A stretch of 17,767 nt of DNA from Psychrosphaera sp. (GTDB lineage: Bacteria; Pseudomonadota; Gammaproteobacteria; Enterobacterales; Alteromonadaceae). The notes below the pieces were generated by a model. The model saw only the letters and a program-made list of their open reading frames with translations, was not told where the DNA came from and did no database searches. This document shows, piece by piece, positions 1-7,993 of the stretch (position 1 is its first letter; each line of letters begins with the position of its first letter). The DNA lies in NCBI GenBank assembly GCA_028098005.1, contig JAOHFM010000032.1, positions 1-17,767 on the forward strand, in the 5' to 3' direction. The position numbers were made by a program, and so were the translations under genes.

Positions 1-34
1 TTTATTAAAAATTAAATTTTTGAATACCCAGTTT

Positions 35-451
35 TTAATTTTCATTATTTCGTTCTAGCGGAATATCCGAACTATATTCAACAAACTCTACCTCTATGCC
101 ATCCGGATCTATAAAGTATACATTTTTTCTAAATTTGTTATCTGCACCTGGTTTTGCGATAGAAAATCCTGCCGCTTCTAGTCTAGAAATAACCTTACTA
201 ATATTTTGTGTTTCAAATGCGATATGCGCTAACCCAACCTGATGGCCAGCCAGATCTCTTCCTTCGCTATCACCGTTATCGCAGATGGCAATATAATTAT
301 AATCATCTCCAAAATGAATCCAAGTTCTAGGCTTACCTGACCATTCGCTTTGCCCTTTACTTCTTATATTCCAATGTGGGCAAGCTGCCTTATAAAAAAC
401 TAAACTTTTTTTAATATCTCTAACCACTAAATTTACATGCTCTAATCTCAT
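35..451 (-). CDS. VOC-superfamily (glyoxalase/dioxygenase fold) protein
   Basis: A 138-residue protein of the vicinal oxygen chelate superfamily, the right size for one such domain. It opens with the metal-ligand pattern His5-Val-Asn, has a second histidine at His76 (in LAHIAFE), and ends with the typical segment FIDPDGIEVEFVE, where Glu122 sits at the usual third ligand position. Family members are small cytosolic metalloenzymes such as lyases, isomerases, dioxygenases or thiol transferases; the sequence alone does not give the substrate. A purine-rich AAAGG lies upstream of the ATG. It is transcribed away from the acyl-CoA dehydrogenase operon across a 273-base gap. Function beyond the fold is unknown, and I would not call it lactoylglutathione lyase. 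Confidence 0.8.
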   Translation of the reverse strand: MRLEHVNLVVRDIKKSLVFYKAACPHWNIRSKGQSEWSGKPRTWIHFGDDYNYIAICDNGDSEGRDLAGHQVGLAHIAFETQNISKVISRLEAAGFSIAKPGADNKFRKNVYFIDPDGIEVEFVEYSSDIPLERNNEN

Positions 452-559
452 TTCTAGCCTTTACGTTCAAAATTAAACTGCTTTAATCATTTTAGATGAT
501 CTTTGAGCCTAGTTAGAAAACTCGTCGCATTAATAAAAAATATTACCGGCACAACAAAC

Positions 560-575
560 TCTGATTTTGATCAGA
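560..575. repeat. Inverted repeat TCTGAT-N4-ATCAGA in divergent intergenic region
   Basis: Perfect 6-base half-sites separated by TTTG, about 110 bases upstream of the VOC gene start and 150 upstream of the acyl-CoA dehydrogenase. It could be a regulator binding site for either gene. Such short AT-rich palindromes also occur by chance. Confidence 0.3.
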
Positions 576-671
576 TTTCTAAACGTTGCTATAAAAAGTA
601 AAAATATCAATACATAGACCACATAACTAATTGAGCTGTCACTCTTTATATATATGGCGGTTTCTGGCAGA

Positions 672-703
672 TTGACGTCATCTTTTATGTGTAATTATTA
701 CAC
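672..703 (+). promoter_or_regulatory. Candidate promoter with a palindromic operator for the acyl-CoA dehydrogenase operon
   Basis: A -35-like TTGACG at 672-677 is followed, after 18 bases, by a -10-like TATTAC at 696-701 (4 of 6 consensus). A perfect palindrome, GTGTAAT-T-ATTACAC at 689-703, overlaps the -10, where a repressor would block RNA polymerase. The -35 also lies in the 8-base palindrome TGACGTCA at 673-680. This would give a 5' leader of under 20 bases. The promoter assignment is inference; the palindromes are plain in the sequence. Confidence 0.4.
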
Positions 704-724
704 CTATTTTACTGAGCAATAAAT

Positions 725-1879
725 ATGAACTTTTCTTTAACTGAAGAGCAACTTCTTATTCAAGACACTGCACGACAATTCGCAGAAAATGAATTGACTC
801 CTAACGCGGCAGAATTGGATAAAACGGGAAACCGCGAAATTCTCCTGAATAACCTTAAGCAATTAGCCGAACTGGGCTTTATGGGTTTGAATACGAGCGC
901 AGATTATGGCGGTAGTGAAGTAGGAACTGTCGCTTTTAGTATTGCTATAAAAGAACTGGCTAAGGGTTGTGCATCAACCGCTGTCACTACTTCTGTTACG
1001 AATATGGTTGCCGAAGTTATACAAGCTGTCGGAAACGAAGAACAAAAAAATAAATATCTTCCTAAAATATGTTCCGGCGAATATCCTGCAGCTGGCTTTT
1101 GTTTAACAGAAGCTAGTGCAGGTTCAGATCCAGCTGGTATGAAAACCACCGCAACAAAAGATGGCAGTGATTACATATTAAATGGCAGTAAAATGTTTAT
1201 TACGAGCGCTGAATATGCAGGCGTATTTGTTGTGTGGGCTGTTACTGATAAAGAAGCTAAAAAAGGCAAAGGCATTTCTTGTTTCCTAGTTGAAAACGGG
1301 ACGCCTGGATTAACAGTAGAAGCCGCTGAACACAAAATGGGGCAAAAAGCGTCAGCGACTAATGAAGTTAGATTTGATAACTGTCGTATTCCTGCAACCG
1401 CACTTATGGGTGAAGAAAATAGCGGATTTAAAGTTGCTGTTACAGAACTTGCTGGTGGTCGTATAGGTATTGGTTCTCTAGCGTTAGGTGTTGCTGAGGC
1501 TGCCATGGATTATGCTCGCCAGTATATTGCAGAGCGAGAGCAGTTTGGCCAGGCATTAATTAAGTTTCAAGGTCTACAGTGGAAACTTGCTGATCGTTAT
1601 ACCGAACTAGAAGCTGCAAAGTTACTTCTTATGCAAGCTGCCTATCTTAAAGAGCAAGGTCAACCTTTCTCAAAACAAGCATCGATGGCTAAACTTTTTG
1701 CTACAGAAAAAGCCAATGAAATTTGTTACGACGCTATTCAGTTGCTCGGTGGGTACGGCTACATTAGCGAGTATCCGGTAGAGCGCATGGCCAGAGATGT
1801 TCGTATCACAACAATTTATGAAGGAACGAGTGAAGTACAAAAGATTGTTATTGCTCGTGAGTTATTAAAAGAAATTTAA
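725..1879 (+). CDS. Acyl-CoA dehydrogenase, short/branched-chain type
   Basis: A 384-residue FAD-dependent acyl-CoA dehydrogenase that oxidises an acyl-CoA to the 2-enoyl-CoA and passes electrons to electron-transfer flavoprotein. The length is typical. Both family signatures are present: LTEASAGSDPAG in the middle and GGYGYISEYPVERMARD near the C-terminus. The catalytic base is expected at Glu366 in IYEGTSE, the position used by short-chain, butyryl and 2-methylbutyryl enzymes, rather than the isovaleryl-CoA type. The gene lies 9 bases before an HSD10-like dehydrogenase, so the pair probably acts in the same pathway. Isoleucine breakdown (2-methylbutyryl-CoA) is the best guess, with general short-chain beta-oxidation as the alternative. 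The ribosome site is weak (TGAG about 10 bases upstream). The family call is firm; the substrate is inference. Confidence 0.93.
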   Translation: MNFSLTEEQLLIQDTARQFAENELTPNAAELDKTGNREILLNNLKQLAELGFMGLNTSADYGGSEVGTVAFSIAIKELAKGCASTAVTTSVTNMVAEVIQAVGNEEQKNKYLPKICSGEYPAAGFCLTEASAGSDPAGMKTTATKDGSDYILNGSKMFITSAEYAGVFVVWAVTDKEAKKGKGISCFLVENGTPGLTVEAAEHKMGQKASATNEVRFDNCRIPATALMGEENSGFKVAVTELAGGRIGIGSLALGVAEAAMDYARQYIAEREQFGQALIKFQGLQWKLADRYTELEAAKLLLMQAAYLKEQGQPFSKQASMAKLFATEKANEICYDAIQLLGGYGYISEYPVERMARDVRITTIYEGTSEVQKIVIARELLKEI

Positions 1880-1888
1880 GGAAATACC

Positions 1889-2665
1889 ATGGAATTAGAA
1901 AACAAAATTGCAATTGTTACCGGTGGAGCTTCTGGATTAGGTAAAGCCACCAGTCAAGGATTAGTTGCGACAGGCGTGAAAGTCGCAATATTTGATCTTA
2001 ATGAAGAGTCTGGTAAACAAGCTGTGGAGGAACTTGGTGCTGAAAACGCGATGTTTATCAGTGTCGATGTGACTAATGCAGAGTCGGTTAGCCAAGCAAT
2101 TGAAGAAGTAATGACCGCCTATGGCGCTATTCATATTTTGGTGAACTGTGCAGGTATCGCACCGGCCGCTAAAGTATTGGACCGAGAAGGTAAAGCAATG
2201 GCGCTTAACAAGTTCTCTATGGCCATTAATATAAACTTAATTGGCACCTTTAACGTTGCGTCACAAGTTGCAGAGCAAATGGCAAAAAATGAACCCATGG
2301 GTGAAGCACTTGAGCGTGGTGTAATAATTAATACAGCGTCTGTTGCAGGATATGAAGGCCAAATGGGTCAATCTGCATATGCAGCAAGCAAAGGCGGTAT
2401 CATTGCGTTAAGTTTGCCTATGGCGCGCGACCTAGCCCGCACAGGAATTCGTGTAAATGCCATTGCACCGGGTATTATGGGTACGCCTATGTTGTTAGCA
2501 ATGCCGGAAAATGTACAAGAAAGTTTAGTAGCAAACATTCAATTCCCTAAGAGAATGGGTCAACCAAAAGAATTTGCAGACTTAGTAATACATTTGACAA
2601 ATAACGCGTATATTAATGCCGAGACTATACGTCTTGATGGCGCAATAAGAATGCAGCCTAGATAG
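1889..2665 (+). CDS. Short-chain dehydrogenase, HSD10-like 3-hydroxyacyl-CoA dehydrogenase
   Basis: A 258-residue classical short-chain dehydrogenase/reductase. Visible motifs are the dinucleotide-binding TGGASGLG at residues 11-18, Asp36 at the end of beta-2 (favouring NAD+ over NADP+), NCAG at 86-89, and the catalytic Asn116, Ser151, Tyr164 and Lys168. The middle segment, with the insertion around REGKAMALNKF, resembles type 2 3-hydroxyacyl-CoA dehydrogenase (human HSD17B10), which oxidises 3-hydroxy-2-methylbutyryl-CoA in isoleucine degradation. It is preceded by an AAGGAA ribosome site and sits 9 bases after the acyl-CoA dehydrogenase, so the two are co-transcribed and could do steps one and three of the same acyl-CoA oxidation. 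The hydratase and thiolase for the other steps are not in this window. Confidence 0.88.
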   Translation: MELENKIAIVTGGASGLGKATSQGLVATGVKVAIFDLNEESGKQAVEELGAENAMFISVDVTNAESVSQAIEEVMTAYGAIHILVNCAGIAPAAKVLDREGKAMALNKFSMAININLIGTFNVASQVAEQMAKNEPMGEALERGVIINTASVAGYEGQMGQSAYAASKGGIIALSLPMARDLARTGIRVNAIAPGIMGTPMLLAMPENVQESLVANIQFPKRMGQPKEFADLVIHLTNNAYINAETIRLDGAIRMQPR

Positions 2666-2687
2666 AATAAACTGTTTTTTTCTTTGT

Positions 2688-2717
2688 AAAAAAAACGGGC
2701 CTTATGGTCCGTTTTTT
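2688..2717. terminator. Bidirectional rho-independent terminator
   Basis: An A-tract leads into the stem ACGGGCC / GGTCCGT (7 pairs, one G-T) with loop TTAT, followed by six T. The A-run before the stem and the T-run after it let it work both ways. It ends the acyl-CoA dehydrogenase operon on the plus strand and the 108-residue protein gene on the minus strand. Confidence 0.9.
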
Positions 2718-2765
2718 ATTCACGCTTTAATTAAGCTGTACACCTATATAGAACCAAACAGGCAC

Positions 2766-3092
2766 CTAAGCATAAAAGTCTAGGTGTTCAACGCCATTTT
2801 CATCAACGTATTTACCTTTGCCCTGCTTTTTCGGTGTTAGTTCATGTTCATTATTCTGGTTATTTGTACCTGATGCTTTTATCAATTTATTCTGATTGTC
2901 GTCCGAGTGAGATGATTGTTCATCTTTAGCAGACTTCCCATCAGCGCTTTGTTGTTGCTGTTCACTCGGATCATCCTCTTCGATGCGCTTTGCCCTGGCA
3001 TCTTTTGGCGTTTTATCAACATGATAAATGTCTTTTTTGTCTGGTTCATTCGCAACAGGTCTGCGAATCGCACTATACAGAAAGTCCACCAT
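2766..3092 (-). CDS. Unrecognised small hydrophilic protein
   Basis: A 108-residue protein I cannot assign to a family. It has a short, more hydrophobic N-terminus (MVDFLYSAIRRPV). A long, strongly polar and probably disordered middle follows, rich in Asp, Glu, Lys, Gln, Ser and Asn, with a run of four Gln around residues 45-48. The C-terminus (DENGVEHLDFYA) looks more ordered. There are no Cys residues, no signal peptide and no membrane segment. It is probably real: a good AAGGA ribosome site lies about 10 bases before the ATG, and a terminator follows the stop. It is transcribed away from the his operon. Overlapping frames on both strands lack comparable start signals. Confidence 0.6.
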   Translation of the reverse strand: MVDFLYSAIRRPVANEPDKKDIYHVDKTPKDARAKRIEEDDPSEQQQQSADGKSAKDEQSSHSDDNQNKLIKASGTNNQNNEHELTPKKQGKGKYVDENGVEHLDFYA

Positions 3093-3210
3093 GATCTTTG
3101 TCCTTATATCCTTAGTAATGAACAGGGTTACATCGCTGAAAAAGCTTCAGTTGTGTAATTATTAACCACTTATCGACCAATATGCAAATAGATTAAGTTT
3201 TTTTGCGTTT

Positions 3211-3223
3211 TGTTATATATAAG
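3211..3223 (+). promoter_or_regulatory. Candidate -10 region of the his operon promoter
   Basis: The AT-rich stretch TGTTATATATAAG contains a TG-extended -10-like element (TG, one base, TATATA at 3214-3219) and an overlapping TATAAG at 3218-3223. It lies about 75 bases before the leader peptide start, a sensible distance for an attenuator transcript. I see no convincing -35, so this is a tentative placement. Confidence 0.35.
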
Positions 3224-3295
3224 CGGTTGCATTTAATTTCATCTAGGTTTATTTTGTGGACATCAACTTTACGAAATTAGAAAAAACGAAAACTT

Positions 3296-3352
3296 ATGAA
3301 CTTTACAAACGTAAATACAATTTGGTTCCATCATCACGTACCAACGGAATAG
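3296..3352 (+). CDS. hisL: his operon leader peptide (attenuator)
   Basis: An 18-codon frame, ATG to TAG, encoding MNFTNVNTIWFHHHVPTE, with three consecutive His codons at 3329-3337. It lies between the likely his promoter and a terminator that precedes hisG. In the E. coli his leader, a run of His codons senses charged tRNA-His: ribosome stalling there changes RNA folding and prevents early termination. This peptide has fewer His codons than the seven of E. coli. An in-frame stop at 3278 makes this ATG the only start. No strong ribosome site is visible, which is the weakest point. Position, His run and downstream RNA structures together make the call convincing. Confidence 0.82.
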   Translation: MNFTNVNTIWFHHHVPTE

Positions 3353-3440
3353 TTTTCGGCTAATTTCGCTGGAGGCTATTGTCAGTCCTCCAAGCACATA
3401 ATTATTGAGCCCTGGAGGATAATATCTTCTGGGGTTTTTT
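3322..3440 (+). promoter_or_regulatory. Histidine operon attenuator RNA with competing hairpins
   Basis: Segments that can pair: A:B is TTGGT (3322-3326) with ACCAA (3340-3344), holding the His codons in its loop. B:C is CCAACG (3341-3346) with CGCTGG (3367-3372), with one mismatch. C:D is TGGAGG (3370-3375) with CCTCCA (3387-3392). D:E, the antiterminator, is TCCTCCA (3386-3392) with TGGAGGA (3413-3419). E:F is the terminator. This A-F order matches the enterobacterial his attenuator. A ribosome stalled at the His codons frees B, giving B:C and D:E and readthrough; normal translation to the stop codon masks B, giving C:D and E:F and termination. The pairings are read from the sequence; the switching is inferred from the known mechanism. 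Confidence 0.8.
3410..3440 (+). terminator. his attenuator terminator
   Basis: The stem CCCTGGAGGAT / ATCTTCTGGGG has 11 pairs, three of them G-T, closing a 3-base loop, followed by six T at 3435-3440. It lies 65 bases before hisG, so transcripts ending here would not express the operon. Its left arm is also the right arm of the antiterminator. Confidence 0.82.
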
Positions 3441-3504
3441 CGTTTTAGGGTTTAACAATTTAATTTAATACTAAAAATTTAGTGCAAATAAAGTAGGAAT
3501 ACAC

Positions 3505-4404
3505 ATGACTGATAAGAATAGATTAAGAATTGCGGTACAAAAGAAAGGTCGTTTAAGCGATGAGTCTATAAAGTTACTAAAAGCGATTGGTGTAAAGCTA
3601 TCAATCAGAGACAGACTGCTTATTGCACACTCTACTAACTTACCTATCGATTTATTATTAGTGCGCGATGATGATATTCCAGGCTTAGTTATGGACGGTA
3701 TCGCAGATTTAGGTTTTATTGGCGAAAATGAGCTTGAAGAAAAAATGCTTGAAAGACAAGCATCTAACGAACCTGCTGAATACAAAACACTTAAACGATT
3801 AGAGTATGGCGGTTGTCGTTTATCTATTGCAGTACCTAACGAATTTGATTACAAGGGATTAGAGTCTTTAAATCAAACTAAAATAGCGACGACCTACCCG
3901 TACTTACTTAAACGCTTTTTAGTTGCAAACAATATAAATGCACAACCGGTAATGTTAACTGGCTCTGTTGAAGTAGCGCCTCGAGCTGGTATTGCGGAAG
4001 CTATTTGTGACTTGGTATCTACCGGTGCAACCCTTGAAGCTAATGGCTTAGAAGAAGCGACAGAAATATTCGTCTCTAAAGCTGTTTTAATTCAAAAATC
4101 TGAAGCACTTACTGCGGAAAAGCAAGAGTTAGTAGACACCCTTCTGCCAAGAATTAATGGCGTTATGCAAGCTAAAGAATCTAAATACATCATGCTACAC
4201 GCTCCTATCGCTAAGCTAGAAGAAGTTAAAAAGCTTCTACCAGGTGCAGAAGATCCTACTGTATTACCTCTGTCAGAGAACAGCGACCAAGCCGCTATCC
4301 ATGTTGTTAGTCCAGAAAATCTATTCTGGGAAACAATGGAGCAATTAAAAGCGTTGGGTTGTACATCAATATTGGTAATGCCAATTGAAAAAATGATGGG
4401 CTAA
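3505..4404 (+). CDS. hisG: ATP phosphoribosyltransferase (long form)
   Basis: Catalyses the first step of histidine synthesis, joining ATP and PRPP to give phosphoribosyl-ATP. At 299 residues it has the same length as the long, hexameric enterobacterial HisG. It shares the strings [29 protein letters not shown] and the PRPP-loop region [14 protein letters not shown]. The last 70 or so residues, from SKYIMLHAP on, form the ACT-like regulatory domain that gives feedback inhibition by histidine, so no HisZ partner is needed. TAGGA lies ahead of the ATG. First gene after the attenuator, 29 bases before hisD. Confidence 0.97.
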   Translation: MTDKNRLRIAVQKKGRLSDESIKLLKAIGVKLSIRDRLLIAHSTNLPIDLLLVRDDDIPGLVMDGIADLGFIGENELEEKMLERQASNEPAEYKTLKRLEYGGCRLSIAVPNEFDYKGLESLNQTKIATTYPYLLKRFLVANNINAQPVMLTGSVEVAPRAGIAEAICDLVSTGATLEANGLEEATEIFVSKAVLIQKSEALTAEKQELVDTLLPRINGVMQAKESKYIMLHAPIAKLEEVKKLLPGAEDPTVLPLSENSDQAAIHVVSPENLFWETMEQLKALGCTSILVMPIEKMMG

Positions 4405-4433
4405 TTGGTTAAGCACTAAAGGTAAATTTCCAC

Positions 4434-5756
4434 ATGATCACATGGCAAAATCTAACATTAGCAGAGCAAAAGTCGGCATTGTCTCGGCCGGCGATCGCAA
4501 ATCGTGCTGATTTAACAAGTAAAGTCTTAGACATTGTAAATTTGGTCAAAGACAAAGGGGACGATGCGTTACTGACGCTGACGGAAAAGTTTGACGGTTT
4601 AATACTAGACTCAGTGGCACTGCCTTCTTCGCAAGCTGAAGATATTATTGCCACGCTTGGTGACGAGCAACGAGCTGCGATTGAATTAGCCTATGGCCAA
4701 ATTAAGCGCTTTCATGAAGCACAGGTACAAGCGGACGTTAAAGTAGAAACAAGTCCGGGTGTAGTTTGTGAGTTGATCACGCAGGCTATTAGCTCAGTAG
4801 GTTTATATATTCCTGGTGGCAGTGCCCCGTTACCTTCAACTGTGTTAATGCTAGGTGTGCCAGCTCAAATAGCAGGCTGTAAAAGAACCGTTTTGTGTAC
4901 TCCTCCGGATACTTCTGAGGGTAACAAAGGCGGAATTACCGCTGAGATTCTTTATGCAGCAAAACTATGTGGCATTAAAGAAATTTACCGAACTGGTGGC
5001 GCGCAAGCAATAGCAGCGATGGCATATGGTACTGACTCCATTGCCGCAGTGGATAAGATTTTTGGGCCTGGCAATAGCTTTGTTACTGAAGCTAAACAGC
5101 TGGTTGCTCAAGATCCTGCTGGTGCAGCCATAGATATGCCGGCGGGTCCTTCAGAGGTTTTAGTGCTTGCTGATGCTAATGCAAACTCAGCGTTTGTGGC
5201 CGCCGACCTTTTATCGCAAGCCGAACACGGGCCTGACTCGCAAGTTATCTTAGTGTCAGATTCACTACAGCTAATTGAAAAAACCAAACAGGATATCGAG
5301 TCACAGCTAACTTTGTTGCCTCGTGTTGACATTGCCAAAAAAGCGTTGGCGAATAGTCGTTTTATTCTAGCATCAGACTTGAACGAAGCGGTTGAAATTA
5401 GTAATCAGTACGCCCCCGAACACTTAATTGTGCAGTTTGACGATGCAAGAAGTTGGTTAAGTAAGTTAGATAATGCCGCTTCTGTATTTTTAGGTGCTTA
5501 CACACCAGAAAGTGCCGGTGACTATGCGAGTGGTACAAACCATGTTTTACCTACGTATGGATACTCTAAAGTTCTAAGCTCATTAAACTTAGCAGACTTC
5601 ACTCGTAAATTTACGGTGCAAGAAATAACGCCTAGTGGCCTAACAGCAATTGGACCGGCAATTATGACGTTAGCTGCTGCTGAAGGTTTAGACGCGCACA
5701 GAAACGCAGTTGGTCTTAGACTTGAGCAATTGCAAAAAGAGAAATCAAATGACTGA
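4434..5756 (+). CDS. hisD: Histidinol dehydrogenase
   Basis: A 440-residue zinc enzyme for the last two steps of the pathway, oxidising L-histidinol to L-histidine with two NAD+. Conserved blocks include GLYIPGGSAPLPSTVLMLG, YRTGGAQAIAAMAYGT, DKIFGPGN, DMPAGPSEVLV, the zinc-site region SQAEHGPDSQ, and the catalytic Glu329-His330 in YAPEHL. C-terminal GTNHVLPTYG and LDAHRNAV contain further active-site positions. Length is normal. The ATG is preceded at some distance by AAAGG. Its last 8 bases overlap the start of hisC, which suggests translational coupling. Confidence 0.97.
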   Translation: MITWQNLTLAEQKSALSRPAIANRADLTSKVLDIVNLVKDKGDDALLTLTEKFDGLILDSVALPSSQAEDIIATLGDEQRAAIELAYGQIKRFHEAQVQADVKVETSPGVVCELITQAISSVGLYIPGGSAPLPSTVLMLGVPAQIAGCKRTVLCTPPDTSEGNKGGITAEILYAAKLCGIKEIYRTGGAQAIAAMAYGTDSIAAVDKIFGPGNSFVTEAKQLVAQDPAGAAIDMPAGPSEVLVLADANANSAFVAADLLSQAEHGPDSQVILVSDSLQLIEKTKQDIESQLTLLPRVDIAKKALANSRFILASDLNEAVEISNQYAPEHLIVQFDDARSWLSKLDNAASVFLGAYTPESAGDYASGTNHVLPTYGYSKVLSSLNLADFTRKFTVQEITPSGLTAIGPAIMTLAAAEGLDAHRNAVGLRLEQLQKEKSND

Positions 5757-6906
5757 TAATCTAAATGTAGCTTCAACACTCGTTGATAGACTTATCCGCC
5801 CAGAGCTTAAAGAGTTAAAGCCCTATGAGTCGGCTCGACGTTTATTCAGCATGTCAGGCTCTAACGATACTAATACGGTATGGCTAAATGCCAATGAAAA
5901 CCCTTACAGCCCTAATGTTAGCGCTGATCCTAGTCTTTACAATCGTTACCCAGACTTTCAGCCTGAACCGCTCATTAACGCTTATAGCCAATATGCCGCG
6001 GTAAAACCGGAACAAGTATTAGCAACCAGAGGCGCTGATGAAGGCATTGAGTTACTGATACGAACTTTTTGTAGCCCTGGCCAGAATATAATAATCTGCC
6101 CTCCTACTTACGGTATGTATGCAATTAGTGCTGAAACTGCAAATGTGAATGTAACTAAAGTGCCACTTTTACCGTCTTTCCAATTGGACGTAAAAAGCAT
6201 ACTTAACCAAGTTGATAATGCACAAATTGTTTTTATTTGTTCACCTAACAACCCAACGGGCGATGTAATAAACCGCAGCGATCTAGTATCAGTTTTAGAG
6301 GCAACCAAAGGAAAGTCTATTGTTGTTGCTGATGAAGCTTATATAGAGTTTAGTAGTGTCGATACCGTTACAGAGTTATTGAATTCATATCCGAACTTAG
6401 TGGTGTTACGGACATTATCCAAAGCATTTGCATTAGCTGGATTACGTTGTGGTTTTACGCTGGCGTCTGAAGCTATTATTAACGCTATGAAAAAAGTCAT
6501 TGCGCCTTACCCTATTCCAGCTCCAGTTGCACAAATGGCAACTCAAGCATTAAGTGAAGACGGATTATTATGGATGAGACGATGTGTTAACGAATTAAAT
6601 AATCGCCGCGATGTCTTTATAGAAAAAGCAAAAACTTGGCGTTTTGCGAGTGACGTGTATCCTTCAAAGACGAATTTCGTTTTGATGAAGCTATCTGAAA
6701 CGGCCCTTGTTAAAAGCGAAAATGGTTTGTCTGAAGTGCTTGACGCTAATAAGGTAATGACACTATTTACTGAACAACAAATTTTACTGCGCAATCAATC
6801 TAAACAGTTAATGCTAAATAATACCATTAGGGTAACCATTGGTAGTGAAGAAGAAATGGCCGCTGTTGAAAACGTATTTAACCTAATTGAACAAAAACTG
6901 GACTAA
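5749..6906 (+). CDS. hisC: Histidinol-phosphate aminotransferase
   Basis: A PLP-dependent class I/II aminotransferase that converts imidazole-acetol phosphate and glutamate to histidinol phosphate. With the start chosen here it is 385 residues. The frame is open to an ATG at 5710, but that would overlap hisD by 47 bases and add 13 residues foreign to the family; the ATG at 5749 has a GAGA ribosome site and gives the usual N-terminus (YESARRLF about 25 residues in). Motifs are [39 protein letters not shown], and [16 protein letters not shown] with the PLP lysine at Lys225. It overlaps hisD by 8 bases and is 4 bases from hisB. Confidence 0.95.
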   Translation: MTDNLNVASTLVDRLIRPELKELKPYESARRLFSMSGSNDTNTVWLNANENPYSPNVSADPSLYNRYPDFQPEPLINAYSQYAAVKPEQVLATRGADEGIELLIRTFCSPGQNIIICPPTYGMYAISAETANVNVTKVPLLPSFQLDVKSILNQVDNAQIVFICSPNNPTGDVINRSDLVSVLEATKGKSIVVADEAYIEFSSVDTVTELLNSYPNLVVLRTLSKAFALAGLRCGFTLASEAIINAMKKVIAPYPIPAPVAQMATQALSEDGLLWMRRCVNELNNRRDVFIEKAKTWRFASDVYPSKTNFVLMKLSETALVKSENGLSEVLDANKVMTLFTEQQILLRNQSKQLMLNNTIRVTIGSEEEMAAVENVFNLIEQKLD

Positions 6907-6910
6907 CACA

Positions 6911-7993
6911 ATGAGCAAGCAACAACCTATACTATTTATTGATCGCGACGGCACTCTTGTTCAAGAGCCGCCTGTAGACAAGCAATTAGACCGTTTAGAC
7001 AAACTCGTATTTGAGCCATTAGTTGTGCCGGTATTAACTCGTTTACAGCAAAAAGGCTATCGCTTAGTAATGGTATCTAACCAAGATGGACTTGGTACGG
7101 ACGCGTTTCCTCAAGCTGACTTTGATGCACCGCACAATCAGATGATGGCGTTTTTTGAATCTCAAGGCGTTATATTTGACGATGTTTTAATATGTCCTCA
7201 CTTTGACCATGAAGATTGTAGCTGTAGAAAACCAAAGTTAGGCCTGGTAAAAGATTACCTTCAAGAAGGTAAAGTCGACTTCACTGACTCTTATGTCATT
7301 GGCGATAGAATTACGGATATTCAACTTGCTGAAAATATGGGTATTGTTGGCATTCAATATTCGCCAGAAAAAATGGACTGGTTAGCAATTGAAACGTTCT
7401 TAGCACAGCAAAAAGAGCAAAACCGCCAAGCAAAAGTGACGCGAACAACGTCTGAAACAGATATTAATGTGTTTGTAGACTTGGACAGTACTGAAAAATC
7501 AAATATTCAAACGGGTATCGGATTTTTTGACCACATGCTTGATCAAATAGCGTCACACGGTGGTTTTTACTTAGACCTGACAACCGATGGTGATTTACAC
7601 ATTGACGACCACCACTCAGTTGAAGATACCGCTCTTGCGCTAGGACAAGCTCTAAAAGAAGCTTTAGGTGACAAACGTGGCATTGGTCGTTTTGGTTTTG
7701 TTCTGCCTATGGATGAATGCAAAGCAGAAGCAACGCTAGACATTTCTGGTCGACCTTATTTAGTTTTTAACTCTGAGTTTACTGATAATCGTGTAGGTGA
7801 TATGTCTACACAAATGGTTGAGCACTTCTTTTTCTCGTTAAGTCAGGCAATGGGACTCACCTTGCACCTGTCTACTACAAAAGGAAATGCCCACCACCAA
7901 GTTGAGAGTTTGTTTAAAGTATTTGGCCGAGCTTTACGTGCCGCTATTAAAGTTGAAGGTGATGTACTTCCGTCTACAAAAGGAGCTTTGTAA
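6911..7993 (+). CDS. hisB: Bifunctional histidinol-phosphatase / imidazoleglycerol-phosphate dehydratase
   Basis: A 360-residue two-domain enzyme of the enterobacterial type. The N-terminal HAD phosphatase (about 1-165) has the nucleophile motif FIDRDGT with Asp11 and Asp13, SNQDGLGT, the zinc-binding [16 protein letters not shown] and the final motif [13 protein letters not shown]; it dephosphorylates histidinol phosphate. The C-terminal dehydratase (about 172-360) has [16 protein letters not shown], the metal-binding DDHHSVEDT (His234-His235) and its repeat HHQVESLFK; it makes imidazole-acetol phosphate. The frame also opens at 6887, but that overlaps hisC and adds 8 unrelated residues, so ATG 6911 is preferred, although its ribosome site is weak. 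The stop shares one base with the hisH start. Confidence 0.96.
   Translation: MSKQQPILFIDRDGTLVQEPPVDKQLDRLDKLVFEPLVVPVLTRLQQKGYRLVMVSNQDGLGTDAFPQADFDAPHNQMMAFFESQGVIFDDVLICPHFDHEDCSCRKPKLGLVKDYLQEGKVDFTDSYVIGDRITDIQLAENMGIVGIQYSPEKMDWLAIETFLAQQKEQNRQAKVTRTTSETDINVFVDLDSTEKSNIQTGIGFFDHMLDQIASHGGFYLDLTTDGDLHIDDHHSVEDTALALGQALKEALGDKRGIGRFGFVLPMDECKAEATLDISGRPYLVFNSEFTDNRVGDMSTQMVEHFFFSLSQAMGLTLHLSTTKGNAHHQVESLFKVFGRALRAAIKVEGDVLPSTKGAL

Noticed and set aside
7..21. AT-only palindrome AAAAATT-A-AATTTTT after the VOC gene
   Set aside because: The stem has only A-T pairs and there is no clear terminator context at the window edge; too weak to call.
2882..3073. Second minus-strand frame of 63 codons within the 108-residue gene
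   Set aside because: No ribosome site stands out, and it is nested in a frame with a better start and a terminator after its stop.
2916..3158. Open frame on the plus strand, 80 codons, partly hydrophobic
   Set aside because: It lies antisense to the hydrophilic 108-residue gene. Its hydrophobic look is what the complement of a Lys/Asp/Asn-rich gene gives, and no ribosome site was seen.
3153..3164. GTGTAATTATTA, matching 12 bases of the acyl-CoA operon palindrome at 689
   Set aside because: The second half-site is broken here (AACCAC instead of CAC after ATTA), so it is not a dyad; probably chance in AT-rich DNA.
5710..5748. N-terminal extension of hisC
   Set aside because: The added 13 residues overlap hisD by 47 bases and do not fit the HisC family; ATG 5749 has a ribosome site and the usual 8-base overlap.
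6887..6910. N-terminal extension of hisB
   Set aside because: It adds 8 residues that overlap hisC; HisB proteins begin just before the FIDRDGT motif, which fits ATG 6911.
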